Positions 47,917 to 59,299 of a stretch of DNA of 64,000 bases are shown piece after piece. Source of the DNA: Adiantum capillus-veneris (lineage: Eukaryota > Streptophyta > Polypodiopsida > Polypodiales > Pteridaceae); assembly GCA_014529385.2 (NCBI GenBank), contig CM043963.1, positions 95,804,412 through 95,868,411 of the forward strand. The letters are read 5' to 3'. The translations under genes were made by a program, and so were the position numbers. The notes below the pieces were generated by a model. It did not search any database. It was not told the origin of the DNA and worked only from the letters and a program-made list of their open reading frames with translations. The number at the start of each line of letters is the position of its first letter. Position 1 is the first letter of the stretch.

Positions 47917-49254
47917 ATGGAGGCTCCAGCTTCACCTCAGAGGGACTCGCCTGAAGCCCCCTTGCCTGACCCCGCTGAGCCCACCATTCGACTTGCTCTT
48001 ACGCCGGCAGAGCAAGTGAGCCTTGCCTCAGAGGTAGAACGCTTGCAGGCGACTTCTGTCATCTGCAAGGTTCTCGGCACTCGTCCCAGCAGAGGAGAGC
48101 TGCCAGACCTTCTCCAGGCCCGCCTCCTCGTAGAGGTGAGCAAGATCTTGGATGTCCAGATTCTCGGACAGGGGTACTACCAGATTGAGTTCGAGACTTC
48201 CGAGATGGCCTCCAAGGTCATAGCTATGAGTCCATTGGCCATCCGAGCATCACGCGCCCACTTTCGACAGTGGCGACATGGTTTTGACCCGTCTTCGGAT
48301 GTGCTAGTAGAGGAGGCGGACATCCCCATCTCAGTCTGCTTTCCGGGTTTACGGAGGGAGTACCTTCCAGTTCTCTCCAGGATTGGCTCCGCCATCGGAA
48401 CTGTCCTGGAGACACCTCGTACGGCAGCATCAGTAGCTGCCAAGGCGGCTGGCATCCCTTCAGTTCGAGTTTTGGTCAGAGATACCCACACGCTCCCGAA
48501 GGTCATCCTTCTGCCTCAGGTGAGTGGGGGTTGGTTTAGACAGAGTGTGGAGTACTCGGGTCTCCCGAACCAGTGCTTCATTTGCAGACAGATGGGCCAC
48601 CTAGCGAAGGCCTGTCCACGGAGGAGACCACGACCCGCACCCCAGCCTCAGCCCCAGCCTGCCAAGGCTGGGCCGCAGCCACAGCCAGCGACACAGAGCA
48701 CAGATTCAGCGCCACCCTCCGAGCCTGGGGCTCCAACGGAGGAGGGTTGGCAGCAGGCCCGTGGTCGTCGACGCCAGGGGCCACAGCAACAGCCTGGCAC
48801 TCAGAGTGGCCCCCAGGTGCCTACTCAGCAGCAATGGGTTCCCACGGGGAACCACTTTGGTCCTCTTGAGCAAGAGGAGCCCCCTACGCCAGCCACCACC
48901 TCCGCTTCACCCTCGCCAGCCGCTCCGCCTTCCGATCTCCCCTCCTCCTCCTCATGCCCTCCCCCGCCCTCTGCTACCGCTCACTCCCCACCTTGCCCCC
49001 CCCATGTCTCTGCCGCCCCACCCCTCTTCTCCTCTCCCCCGCCCCCCCCAGCCCCTTCTCCCCCTCCTCCTGCTTCAGTACCACAGTCGGCTCAGGAGAC
49101 TGGACCCTCGCCGGCGGCTAGGAGATCTCTTGGCAGCGCCTTCGCCACGAGTCGCCTAGCGAGAGAGGGTCAGCCCTTCATGCGGCCCCCTCTGCAAATT
49201 CAGACATCTCCTCTTGCAGCTATCCCTCATGGTTTGACGAGCATTGACCTCTGA
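47917..49254 (+). CDS. LINE ORF1 protein (DUF4283-like, zinc knuckle)
   Basis: A 445-residue open frame starting at an ATG in a reasonable context (ACAGATGGAG). Residues about 30-215 resemble the DUF4283/RRM-like domain of plant L1 ORF1 proteins, which coat element RNA. A CX2CX4HX4C zinc knuckle follows at C220, C223, H228 and C233 (CFICRQMGHLAKAC), then a long Pro/Gln-rich tail. The frame ends in TGA at 49252-49254, yet the same frame stays open for a further 189 codons, to 49824. The stop may therefore be a mutation inside a longer ancestral ORF1 (CGA to TGA would do it) rather than the original end. Use of GC-rich codons contrasts with the flanking DNA. Confidence 0.85.
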   Translation: MEAPASPQRDSPEAPLPDPAEPTIRLALTPAEQVSLASEVERLQATSVICKVLGTRPSRGELPDLLQARLLVEVSKILDVQILGQGYYQIEFETSEMASKVIAMSPLAIRASRAHFRQWRHGFDPSSDVLVEEADIPISVCFPGLRREYLPVLSRIGSAIGTVLETPRTAASVAAKAAGIPSVRVLVRDTHTLPKVILLPQVSGGWFRQSVEYSGLPNQCFICRQMGHLAKACPRRRPRPAPQPQPQPAKAGPQPQPATQSTDSAPPSEPGAPTEEGWQQARGRRRQGPQQQPGTQSGPQVPTQQQWVPTGNHFGPLEQEEPPTPATTSASPSPAAPPSDLPSSSSCPPPPSATAHSPPCPPHVSAAPPLFSSPPPPPAPSPPPPASVPQSAQETGPSPAARRSLGSAFATSRLAREGQPFMRPPLQIQTSPLAAIPHGLTSIDL

Positions 49255-49824
49255 CGCCGCTGGGATTTCTTCGATTACGGGTTTACTCATTTTCTTGGCG
49301 ATTCCGCAGCAGACCATGAGGCAGCCTGCTTCAGAGTCCACGCTTTGTTCCTCGCCGCTAGGGGGACAGAGGCCTTGGACTCAGCAGTTGGTTTCTCCTT
49401 CCCCCTCTGTGGCAGGACTGAGACAGAGTGGTCCCTCGACTCAGTGGTGGGATGGTTGCATACACAGGTTCTCAAGTTCTCTCACCACATGGGAGAACTT
49501 GGCGTTACAGATTTGCTGCAGACTTTGTGGCCACTAGCCAAGTTTGCGGTGACACCCCCAGATTCAGCAGGATGTAGACACATTGTGGTGTACTTTTTTG
49601 CTGATACGCAGTGTTTGCCTTGCTATGTATTCATTCATGAGGACTCCTGGACAGAGGAGGTTGCTTTACGCACGGCTCGCTCTACTTGGGCTTGGACCAG
49701 GCACCCACTGCAGTCTCGCCTATCTAGAGGACGCTCGGATGCGGATTACTCCCCATCCAAGCCTGCTTCGAAGATAGCTCGTCTTGCTGCTGCGGCAGCA
49801 TCTGTTCTCTCTCGCTCCCCATGA
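49255..49824 (+). pseudogene. LINE ORF1 downstream extension, in frame
   Basis: Open in the ORF1 frame for 189 codons after the TGA, with coding-like composition (RRWDFFDYGFTHFLGDS at the start, a Cys-containing middle, an Ala/Ser-rich end). Its TGA at 49822-49824 overlaps the ORF2 start as ATGA, a layout compatible with termination-reinitiation. No known domain was recognised. The alternatives are a separate small ORF without an ATG near its start, or the true C-terminal third of ORF1. Confidence 0.6.
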
Positions 49825-52800
49825 GGATTGTCTCGTGGAACGTGCAGGGACTAGGTGGGCCCCAGTTTCAGCGACAACGGGGCCGATTGCATCAGGAGCT
49901 TCAGCGTTGCCTTGTGGGAGGAGAGATTGATCTCCTTATGCTTCAGGAGCACCATTTGTCTGAGAGCCGCACTCGGCGATGTGGTCAGATTTTGCGTGGA
50001 CGCTATGATACCTTTTGGTCAGCTGCTTTTGGACCTGGAGGCATCCAGGGTGGGGTATGTATGACTATTGCGGACTCAGTACAGCAGGCCATTGTGGGCA
50101 GAGGGATTATTGTACCAGGCAGGGCTCAGATGGATTACTATGCAGGTTCAGGGTAGCCTTGTGGGTTTCCTGAACATCTATGCGCCCAATGTGGCGAGTG
50201 CTCGTGCAGAGTTTTGGTCACAGATTGTTGAGTCTTTGCCACAGGTTGACCAGTGTGCGTAGGAGGGGACTTCAACATGTTGGAGGACCCTTCTGACAGG
50301 ATCGGAGGCAGCCATGCTACTTTGCATGGAGTCGAGTTAGCAGCTTGGGAGAGGTTTTGTATGACGTTGAGGGTCTCGGATACATGGCAGCATTCTGGCT
50401 TTGTGAGGCCTCCAGAGAGTCTTGCCTTCTCTAGATCGGACCGCAGAGTGGGAGGAGTGAATCTATCGCGCATAGATCGCTTCTACACTAGTGACCACTT
50501 CAGTGACTTGGGGGGATCAGTGGGCATCCTGGCAGGGACATCCTTCTCGGACCATGCACCAGTGATCCTCACAGTGGCAGACAGGCAGAGGAGTGGGAGC
50601 ACGATGCTTCGCATCCCAGAGCGGGTCTTGTTGGACTCAGCACTCAGAGAGAGGGTCGAGGCTCTATGGACAGAGGGCATGGACAGCCAGGCTCCACCTG
50701 CAGACAGAGTGGCCTCAGGCCTAGCTCAGCTTAGCCACTTCTTTCTCCAGGAGTCTCTGGCTCGACGGGCTGCAGCGAGAGAGGAGGAGCAGCGTCTCAG
50801 ACGAGGCATTGCTTCACTACAGAGGATGCAAGAGCAGCATCCAGACAGTCCATGGTTGGAGGAGCAGTTACAGCAGGCTCGACAGGAGCTTGCTTGCACA
50901 GAGGAGAGGCGCCATGAGTTTGCCTTTCACCGACAGGCATCTCAGTGGACTCAGGTGGGTGATAGAGTGACAGGTGCTTTTTTTGAGACAGTGGGACCTC
51001 GGCACTCGCATGCCAAGGTCAATCAGTTGAGGAGACCTGATGGGTCAGTTGTTTGTGAGCCAGAGGATATGCGTGCAGTTGCTACTGACTTTTACCGTGA
51101 GCTGCTGTCGGCTGAGCCGGAGTCTGAGAGACAGGATGCATGTAGGGAGCAGGTTTGGGCACAGATGCCTTGCCTTGTGACTGAGGAGATGCGGCAGAGG
51201 CTTGAGTTAACTCTTCAGCTTGAGGAGCTGCACACGGCTCTTAGGGCCCTCCCTCGTGGTAGCTGTCCAGGTGAGGATGGGCTGACTTTCAGCTTCTTCT
51301 TGGAGTACTGGGACCTGCTTGGCCCAGATCTTTGTAGTGCCTTTCAGTACATTCTGCACACAGGAGTGATGCCGGATAGCATGAGTGAGGGCCTGATTTA
51401 CCTCATTCCAAAGGAGGGTGGCTCCTTGGATGAGATTCGACAGTGGCGCCCCATCACCATTCTCAACTCAGCCTACAAAATTCTTGCCAAGGCTCTGAGT
51501 TTGAGGATTCAGCCACTTTTGGAGAGCCTTATACATGGGACTCAGACAGGTTTTGTCAAGGAACGCAGTATCCTTGACAACATCTTCACTTTTTGGGAGG
51601 CTTCTGCCCTTGCACGGCTCCGTGGGGAGGACCTTGTGATTCTTCTTCTCGATTTTGAGAAGGCATACGACAGAGTTGACTGGGACTTTCTAGAGGGCAC
51701 GCTACGCAGGATGGGCTTCTCAGAGGCTTGGATCAGAGGGGTGTCAGCTTTGTACAGACAGGCTCACAGTCAGGTGCTTTTGGCAAGAGGTAGAGGTGAG
51801 CGCTTCATGCTCACACGATCGGTCAGACAGGGTTGTCCTCTTGCCCCCTTTCTCTTTCTGTTCTATGCAGAGGCGATGAGTAGATTTTTGGTGTCACAGC
51901 AGGTTGGTTTGAGGGGCTTAGCACTCCCTATACGGGGAGATGAGCTTCTGGACGCTGAGTTTGCCGACGACTCAGCCTTGTACTTAGAGGGCCAGGAGGC
52001 CAATTTACACAGATGTGGGCAGGCTTTGGAGACCTTCTGCTGTGCATCGGGCGCACTGATCAACTGGAGAAAGACAGTGGCTTTCTCAGTTGGTAGTGCT
52101 CCTGTGCCAGATTGGATGCCAGGAGAGGGTTTCAGGTGGATTCCTCCAGGGACTGCAGTTCGGTACTTGGGTTGTCAGGTTGGTTTGGATTTGTCCCCCG
52201 AGCAGCAGATTGCTCCTCTTCTCCTATCCATCAGGAGAAAGCTGTTACATTGGAGCTCAGCACGACTTTCGCTGGCTGGTAGAGTAGTAGTTTCCAACTA
52301 GGTGTTGTTGGCGACTATGTGGTACATCACTTCTTGCTGGATCTTCTCAAGTTCTTGCATCAGCCAGGTAGAGAGGCTGATCAGGAACTTCCTTTGGTTA
52401 GGTCGCGACACTCAGATTGCCCGAGACAAGGTGGCTTGGTCGGTCATCACACTTCCTTGTTCTCACGGAGGGCTTGGGATCATTGATCCAGCACAGCAGA
52501 GCAGAGCCCTTCTTGAAAAGTTCGTCGTAAGAGGACTTCTTCCAGGCGAGGAGCCCTGGAAGGAGTTCTTGTTGCAGAGGCTTCGTGCCACGGTGCCTCA
52601 GTCAGGAGGCCCTTGGCAACCTTCGACCAGATGGATCTTTACAGAGTTGCGCCGAGTTGGTTTGAGCAGGAGACTAGAGGACCGATTCGCTGTGAGTTTG
52701 CTTCGTTCTTGGGAGCTATTGTGGCGTGGCCTGGAGCAGCGACAGCCGACGTGCACGGAGGAGCGCCTACGGCAGCCCCTCGTCTGGAACCCCATGGTTA

Positions 52801-54016
52801 GCACTCAGAGAGGCCACTTGGTTGGGAGTAGGCCTCACGTTTCTTGGGGTCCCATGGCAGCAGGTCCAGCGCGCTCTCTAGGTGACTGGCTAGAGTTCAC
52901 AGGTTTGTCAGAGGAGGTGTAGGTTGTCCAGCTATAGGGCATGAGAGGGGTTCAGAGCATGTGTCAGGACATCTCAGAGTCAGTTCCAGCTGATTGGCTC
53001 ACGCCTCTCGAGCCAGTAGCACCCCGGTGGATGGGAGCCTTCACACGACTGGAGGTTCTCATTTCAGTCAGGGCTTGCTCAGAGACTGTCCCAGCCTTGT
53101 TCTTCGAGCTTCAGGGTGGGGGACAATTACAGAGAGTTGCAGTAGAGGCCCCGCAGGTAGCAGAGTGTTGTTTCCAGAGGATCCGAGTTGTGGGCATCTG
53201 TGGGAGGACTTGCGTCATAGACCCTGACCCAGCAGCTCTTGAGACAGGACACTGGAGGCTATGGGCTTGGGAGTGCTGTCCACTGGCACGAGTACAGTGG
53301 GATCCTGGTGAGTGGCTATGGAGGGACCCATTCTCTTCTGCAGACCGCCCAGGAGTCCCCTTCTTTCAATACACTGTTCGGCTTGGACGTCATATACTTG
53401 CAGCACAGAGAGAGGCCCGCCCCGCTGCAGCACGTCATTGGCAGGAGGAGGGTCTCACAGTTGAGTTCTTGGCAGCTTTTTGGCAGAGGCTGTGGGACTC
53501 CAGACAGCCAAGGCGCGTCACCTTATTCTAGTGGTTGGTTGCACACAAAGCCACAGCAGTAGGGAGCTGGCTTGTACATAGTGGTCTCTCGGCCGCATGT
53601 ACAGCCTGTGACCAGTTCGTGGAGAGTCAGCGACACTGTCTTTGGGACTGTCCCTCGGCCCAGCAGGTGTGGCTACGAGTTCTTCGGCTGATGCCTGCCC
53701 TCTCCACGGCTCAAAGTACACTTGGGGGGCGGCGGCTTGGTCCACCCTCACGGGCCCGGCACTTCAGTTTGAGCTTTCTTCCACCAGCAGGAGGATAGTG
53801 ATACAGGGGGGTCGACCTACACTACAGTCTGCTACAGACCTTACTCCACAGGAGTGGAACAGTGAGAGAGCGGAGTGTTGGGAGCTCATCAACGGCCTAG
53901 CTCTCTGGTTCATCTGGCGGGCCCGTTGTTTCCGCATCTTTGAGGCTCGTCTTGTACCACCAGCAGAGACTGTTCGTTACTTTTGGCTAGAGCTGATCCA
54001 TACTCTCAGAGGATAG
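49821..54016 (+). pseudogene. LINE ORF2: endonuclease, reverse transcriptase, zf-RVT
   Basis: About 1,400 codons. The endonuclease opens MRIVSWNVQGLGG, with LLMLQEHHL, VGGDFNMLEDP, IDRFYTS and SDHAPV in order (49.82-50.58 kb), the AP-endonuclease signature. Reverse transcriptase spans about 51.25-52.1 kb: WRPITILNSAYKILAKALS, QTGFVKERSILDNI, LLDFEKAYDRVDWDFL, RQGCPLAPFLF and AEFADDSALYL with the FADD catalytic motif. The zf-RVT part at 53.55-53.70 kb has CTACDQFVESQRHCLWDC. No RNase H domain follows. A frame change near 50.13 kb is reversed near 50.25 kb, and another lies near 53.75 kb. In-frame TAG codons are at 52299, 52920, 52935 and 53529. The protein would nick the target and copy element RNA there. 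Confidence 0.9.
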
Positions 54017-54308
54017 CTTGAGGGACTACAGGGCAGCTCCGACCGCATGCAGGAGCGCCGCGAGGCTTTCCTTCGACTCTGGCGCCCTGGGCCATTTTAC
54101 TCCATGGTCCAGGGGGTGCTCAGATGGCACTACTGTCCACCTGTGTGGCTTTTCCCTCCTCCCATCTCTTGATTTAGCCCCATTGTATATATGCTGTTTT
54201 CTCATTGGGAGTGTCTCCCCATCATGCTTGTTGTAGCCCTCTCTTGCAAAGGTGGATGTAGCCCTATGGGCAGTTTTCATTAACTAATAGAAGGATCTTT
54301 TTCTCGGA
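54017..54308 (+). other. LINE 3' UTR and tail
   Basis: Non-coding GC-moderate sequence ending in TTTCATTAACTAATAGAAGG and TTTTTCTCGG before a short A-run that merges with the target duplication. Confidence 0.7.
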
Positions 54309-54327
54309 AAAAACAATGGTGATTGTG
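54309..54327. repeat. LINE target-site duplication, right copy
   Basis: Exact second copy of the 19-base satellite segment at 47477-47495. Confidence 0.93.
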
Positions 54328-56645
54328 CCACCTTAGATCGACAAGACTGAAACCCATGGCCATGCAGCTTTGGAAGGGCCAGGTAATGCCACTATTCTCC
54401 ATCCTTGCAAGTTTTTATTGGCATCACATTCCGTCTCAACAGTGTGGGACGGCACAATCACCAACTTTTGGCAATTGGGCCTTTGGCAAGCCCAAAGCCA
54501 AAAAGTTCACGATTGTGCCACCTTAGACCGGGGAGACGTCAAAAAATGGCCATGAAAAATTGGCGGGGCTCAAGAAGCTCACTAATCCCCATCCCTACAA
54601 AGTTTCATGGGCATCGCAATCCGTATCGACGATCTAGGGTGGCACAATTGCCAACTTTTGGTGATTGGACATTTAGGAAGCCGAAAGCCAAAAAAATTGG
54701 CGATTGTGCTGCCCTAGAGGGACAAGACGGAAGCACATGGCCATGAAACTTTGCACGGGTGCAAGAAGCACACTATCACCCACCATTGCAAAGTCTCATT
54801 AGCATCCCAATCTATCTCGATGATCTAGGGAGGCACAATTGCCAAATTTTGGCGATTGGGCCCTTCCAAGGGTCAAAAGCAAAAAAATTGGGGATTGTGT
54901 TACCCTGGACCGATAGGACAGGAACGTATGGCCATGAAACTTTTTAGGTATGGGAAAAGCACATTAATCCATGACCCTACAAATTTTAATGGGCATCGCA
55001 ATTTGTCTCGACATTCTAAGGCGGCACAATCGCCAACTTTTGCCCATTGGGCCTTTGACGAGCCCAAAGCCAAAAATTGATGATTATCCACCTTGGACCA
55101 ACGAGACAAGATACAATGGCCATAAAAAATTTTAGGGCCAGGGGAAGCACACTAATCCCCAGCCTTGCAATGTTTCATGGGCATTGAATCCGTTGTGACG
55201 GTCTAGGACCGCACAATTGCCATTTTTGGCGATTGGGCCTTTGGCGAGGCCAAAGTCAAAAAAAATGGTGATTGTACCATCCTAGAGAGATGGGACGCGA
55301 GCAGATGGACATGAAACTTTTCATGTGTGGAGAAGGCACACTAGTCCCCACCCTTGCAAAGTTTCATGGGCATCCAAATCCGTCATGACGGTCTAGGATG
55401 GCACAATCGCCAATTTTTGACGATTAGACCTTTGTCGAGCCCAAAGCGAAAAAATTAGTGAGAATGTGCCACCTTGGACAAATGAGACAACAACAGATGG
55501 CCTTAAAATACTCTAGAGAAACAAGAAGAACAATATTGCCTACCTTGCAAAGTTTCATGGGTATCACAATCCGTCTCGACGTTCTAGGGCGGCACAATTG
55601 CCAAATTTTAACGATTGGGCCCTTCCAAGGGTCCAAAGCCAAAAACATGCCAATTGTGCCACCCCGAACCGATGAGGAGGGAGCGGATGGCCATGAAACT
55701 TTATAGGGTTAGGGGAAGCACACTAATACCACCCCTCCAAAGTTGCATGGGCATCCCAATATCTCTTGATAATCTAGGGTGTCACAATTGGCGATTGGGC
55801 CGTTGGAAAGTCCAAAGCCAAAAAATTGACGAATGTGCCCCTCTGGGCTGACGAGACGACAATGATTGGCCATGAAACTTTATAAGAATGAGGGAAACAT
55901 AATAATATCTGTTCTTGCAAAGCTTCATGGGCATCCCAATTCGTCTCGACGGTCTAGGATGGCACAATCGCCAAATTTTGATCATTGAGCCTTTGGCGAG
56001 CCCAAAGCCAAAAAATTGGCAATTCTGCCACCCTGGACAAATGAGACATGAGCGAATGGCCATAAAACTTTATAGGGGAAGCAAAAGAATATTTATTCCA
56101 CCCCTCCAAAGTTGCATGGGCATCCCAATCTATCTCGACAATCTAGGGTTGCACAATTGGCGATTGGGCCCTTGACGAGCTTAAAGCCAAAAATATGGCG
56201 ATTGTGCCACCGTAGACTAATGAGACGGCAAAGGATGGCCATGAAACTTTGTAGGGGTGGGGAAATCATACTAATCTCTATCCCTTCAAATTTTCATGGT
56301 CATGCCAATTTGTCTCAATAGTGAAGGACGACACAATCGCCAAATTTTTGACGATTGGGTCCTTTCATGGGTCCAAAGCAAAAAAATTGAAGATTGTGTC
56401 ACCCTGGACCAATGACACGGCAATAGATGGCCACAAAACTTTTCAAATAAGGGTGAAGCACACTAATACTTTCCCCTACAAAGTTTCACAGATATCACAA
56501 TCCATCTCGACTATCTAGGCTGGCACAATCACCAACTTTTGGACATTTGGCCTTTAGTGAGCCCAAAGCTTTAAAAAAGGCGATTTTGCCACCCTGGACC
56601 AATGACAGGAAAGAGGATGGCCATAAAACATTGATCCGTCTCGAC
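54309..56645. repeat. Satellite higher-order repeat, block C
   Basis: Monomer variants 0-12 in the order seen in block A. Unit 0 carries GGTAATGCCACTATTCT-type centres and GCATCACATTCCGTCTC against GCATCACAATCCGTCTC in A. Units 1-11 carry the same marker strings as block A. Unit 12 is cut short near 56.63 kb by a deletion joining ACATTG to ATCCGTCTCGACGG. Confidence 0.8.
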
Positions 56646-59299
56646 GGTCTAGGGTTGCACAATTGCCAAATTTTGGATTAGGCAATTGGGCCCTTCCAAG
56701 GGACCAAAGCCAAAAAATTGGCGATTGTGCCGAACTAGGCCAACGAGACGACAATGGATGGCCATGAAACTTTGCAAGGGTGGGAAAAGCACACTAATCC
56801 CTGCACTTACAAAGTTGCATGGGCATCCCAATCTGTCTCAATGGTGTAGACGACACAATCACCAAATTTTGGCAATTGGGCCCTTCCAAGGATCCAAAGC
56901 CAAAAAAATTGGCGATTGTGCCACCCTAGACCGACGAGCAGCAATGGACAGCCATGAAACTTTGCAAGGGAAGCAAAATTACACTAATCTTCCCCCTAAA
57001 AGGTTTCATGGGCATTGCAATGTATCTCGACGGTTTAAGATGGGACAATCGCCAAATTTTGGCGATTGGGCCCTTAGCGAGCCCAGAACTACAAAAGTGG
57101 CGATTGTGCCACCCCTAGACCAACGAGACGGCAAAAAATGGCCATGCAACTTTGCAGGGGTGGGGTAATCCTCAACCTTGCAAACTTTCATGGGCATCAC
57201 AATCCATTTTGATGGTCTAGGGCAGCATGATTACCAACTTTTGACGATTGTGCCTTTGGCAAGCCCAAAGCCAAGAAATTTGTAATTGTGCCACCCTGGA
57301 CCCACGAGATGGCAACATATGGCCATGAAACTATGTGGGTAGGGGAAGCACACTAATCCATATCCTTGCAAAGTTGCATGGGCATCCAAATCCGTCTCAA
57401 CGGTGTAGGATGGCACAATTGCCAAATTTTGGTGATTGGGCTTTTCCAAGGATCTAAAGCCAAAAAATTGGTGATTGTACCACCTTGGACCAAGAGAATG
57501 GCAACTGATGGCCATCAAACTCTATAGAGGTAGGGGAAGAAGACTAATCGCTTCTCATGCAAAGTTTCATGGACATCACAAACCATCGTGATGGTCTAGT
57601 ACGGCACAATTGCCAACTTTTGGCCATTGGCGAGCCGAAAGCCAAAAAAAATGGAGATTGTGCCATCCTGCAGTGACGAGACAAGAGCAGATGGCCATAA
57701 AACATTGAGGGGGAGGGGGAATCATACTATCCCTATCCTGCAAAGTTTAATGGTTATCACAATCTGTCTCGACGGTCCATGGTGGCACAACACCAAATTT
57801 TGGCGATTGGGCCTTTGGCCAGCCCAAAGCCAAAACATTGGCAATTGTGCCACCCTAGACCAATGAGATGACAACGAATGGCCATGGAACTTCACAAGGG
57901 AACTGGAAGCACACTAATACCTACCCCTAAAAAGTTTTATAGGAATCCCAATCCGTCTTGACGATCTAGAGGGACACAATCGCTAAATTTTAGTGATTGG
58001 ACCCTTTGAGAGTCCAAAGCCAAAAAATTGGCGATTATGCCACCTTGGACCGATGATATAGAAAGTGATGTCCATGAAACTTTACAAGGGTAGGAAAAGC
58101 CCACTAATTCTCACCCTTGAAAAGTTTAATGGGCATCAAAATTTGTCTCGATGGTCTAGGACGGCACAATACCCAACTTTTGGTGATTGGACCTTTGGCG
58201 AGTCAAGCCAAAAAATCAGCAATTGTGCCACTATGGATCGATGAGATGGCAACAAATGGCTATGAAACTTTGAAGGGGTACAAAAATCACATTAATCTCC
58301 ATCCCTGCAAAATTTTATGGGCATCACAATCCATATCAAAGGTCTAGGGCAGCACAATTGTCAACTTCTCGCGATTGGACATTTAGCCAGCAGCCCAAAG
58401 TCAAAGAATTGGTGATTGTGCAACCTTGAGACGACGAGACAGCAACGAATGGCCATGATACTTTGCAAGGGCAGAGTAAGCACACTAATCCTTGCTCTTG
58501 CACAATTTCAGGGGCATTCAATCCGTGTCGACAGTCTAGAGCGGCACAAGTGCCAAATTTTGGCCATTGGGCCTTTGGCGAGCCCAAAGCCAAAAACTTG
58601 GCGATCATGCCACCCTATACCGACAAGACGGGAACGGATGGCCATGAAACTTTATAAGGGTGGGAAAAGCACACTATTTCCACCCTTGCAAATTTTTATG
58701 GCTATCGTAATCCGGCGGCACAATCACCAACTTTTGGTGATTGGGCATTTGGTGAGCTCAAAGCTTAAAAATTCACAATTGTGCAAGATGACCATGAAAC
58801 TTTGCACGGGTAGGGGAATCACACAAACCCCTATCTCTATAAAGTTCCATGGGCATCCCAGTCTGTCTCGACAGTGTAGTACGGCACAATCACCAAATTT
58901 TGGCGATTGCACCATTTTAAGGGTCTAAAGCCAAAAAAATGGCAATTGTGCAATCCTCGACCGATGAGACTACAACGGATAGCCATGAAACTTTGCAAAG
59001 ATAGGGGAAACACACTAATCCTTGCTTGTGCAAAGTTTTGTGGGCATCGCAATCCGTCTCGACGGTCTAGCTTGGCACAATCACCAACTTTTGGCAATTG
59101 GGCCTTTCACGAAAACAAAGCCAAAAAATTGGCGATTGTGCTACCTCAAACCAACAAGACAAAAGAGTATTGCCATAAAACATTGCATGTGAGGGGGAAG
59201 CACACTAATCCCTGCCCCTGCAAAGTTTCATGGGCATCGCAATCCGTCTCGACGGTTTAACGCAACGCAAAGCCATCTTTTGGTGATTGGTCCTTTGAT

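Larger units (their letters stand above)
47496..54308 (+). mobile_element. L1-type LINE inserted in the satellite
   Basis: A 6.8-kb GC-rich element, unlike the AT-rich surroundings. It has a C-rich 5' leader, ORF1 with an RNA-binding domain and zinc knuckle, ORF2 with an AP-type endonuclease, reverse transcriptase and zf-RVT, and a short 3' UTR ending TAGAAGGATCTTTTTCTCGG before an A-run. Exact 19-bp target duplications lie at both ends, as for target-primed reverse transcription, so the copy is full length or nearly so. ORF2 has four in-frame TAG codons and about three frame changes, so it cannot now move itself. The coding match to intact LINEs is otherwise good, suggesting moderate age and an insertion later than the satellite. 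Confidence 0.92.
54309..59299. repeat. Palindromic satellite array, right part
   Basis: Continuation of the same array, with about 27 monomers of the same self-complementary design. The first thirteen form higher-order block C; from about 56.65 kb onwards the monomers are no longer clearly in register with that order. It ends at the Copia LTR that starts at 59300. Confidence 0.95.

Noticed and set aside
47543-47935. A 130-codon Gly-rich frame on the - strand
   Set aside because: It is the antisense of the C-rich LINE leader, with a poly-Gly run encoded by the C45 tract.
49287-49475. Antisense open frames within the LINE
   Set aside because: Shadows of the GC-rich sense coding sequence.
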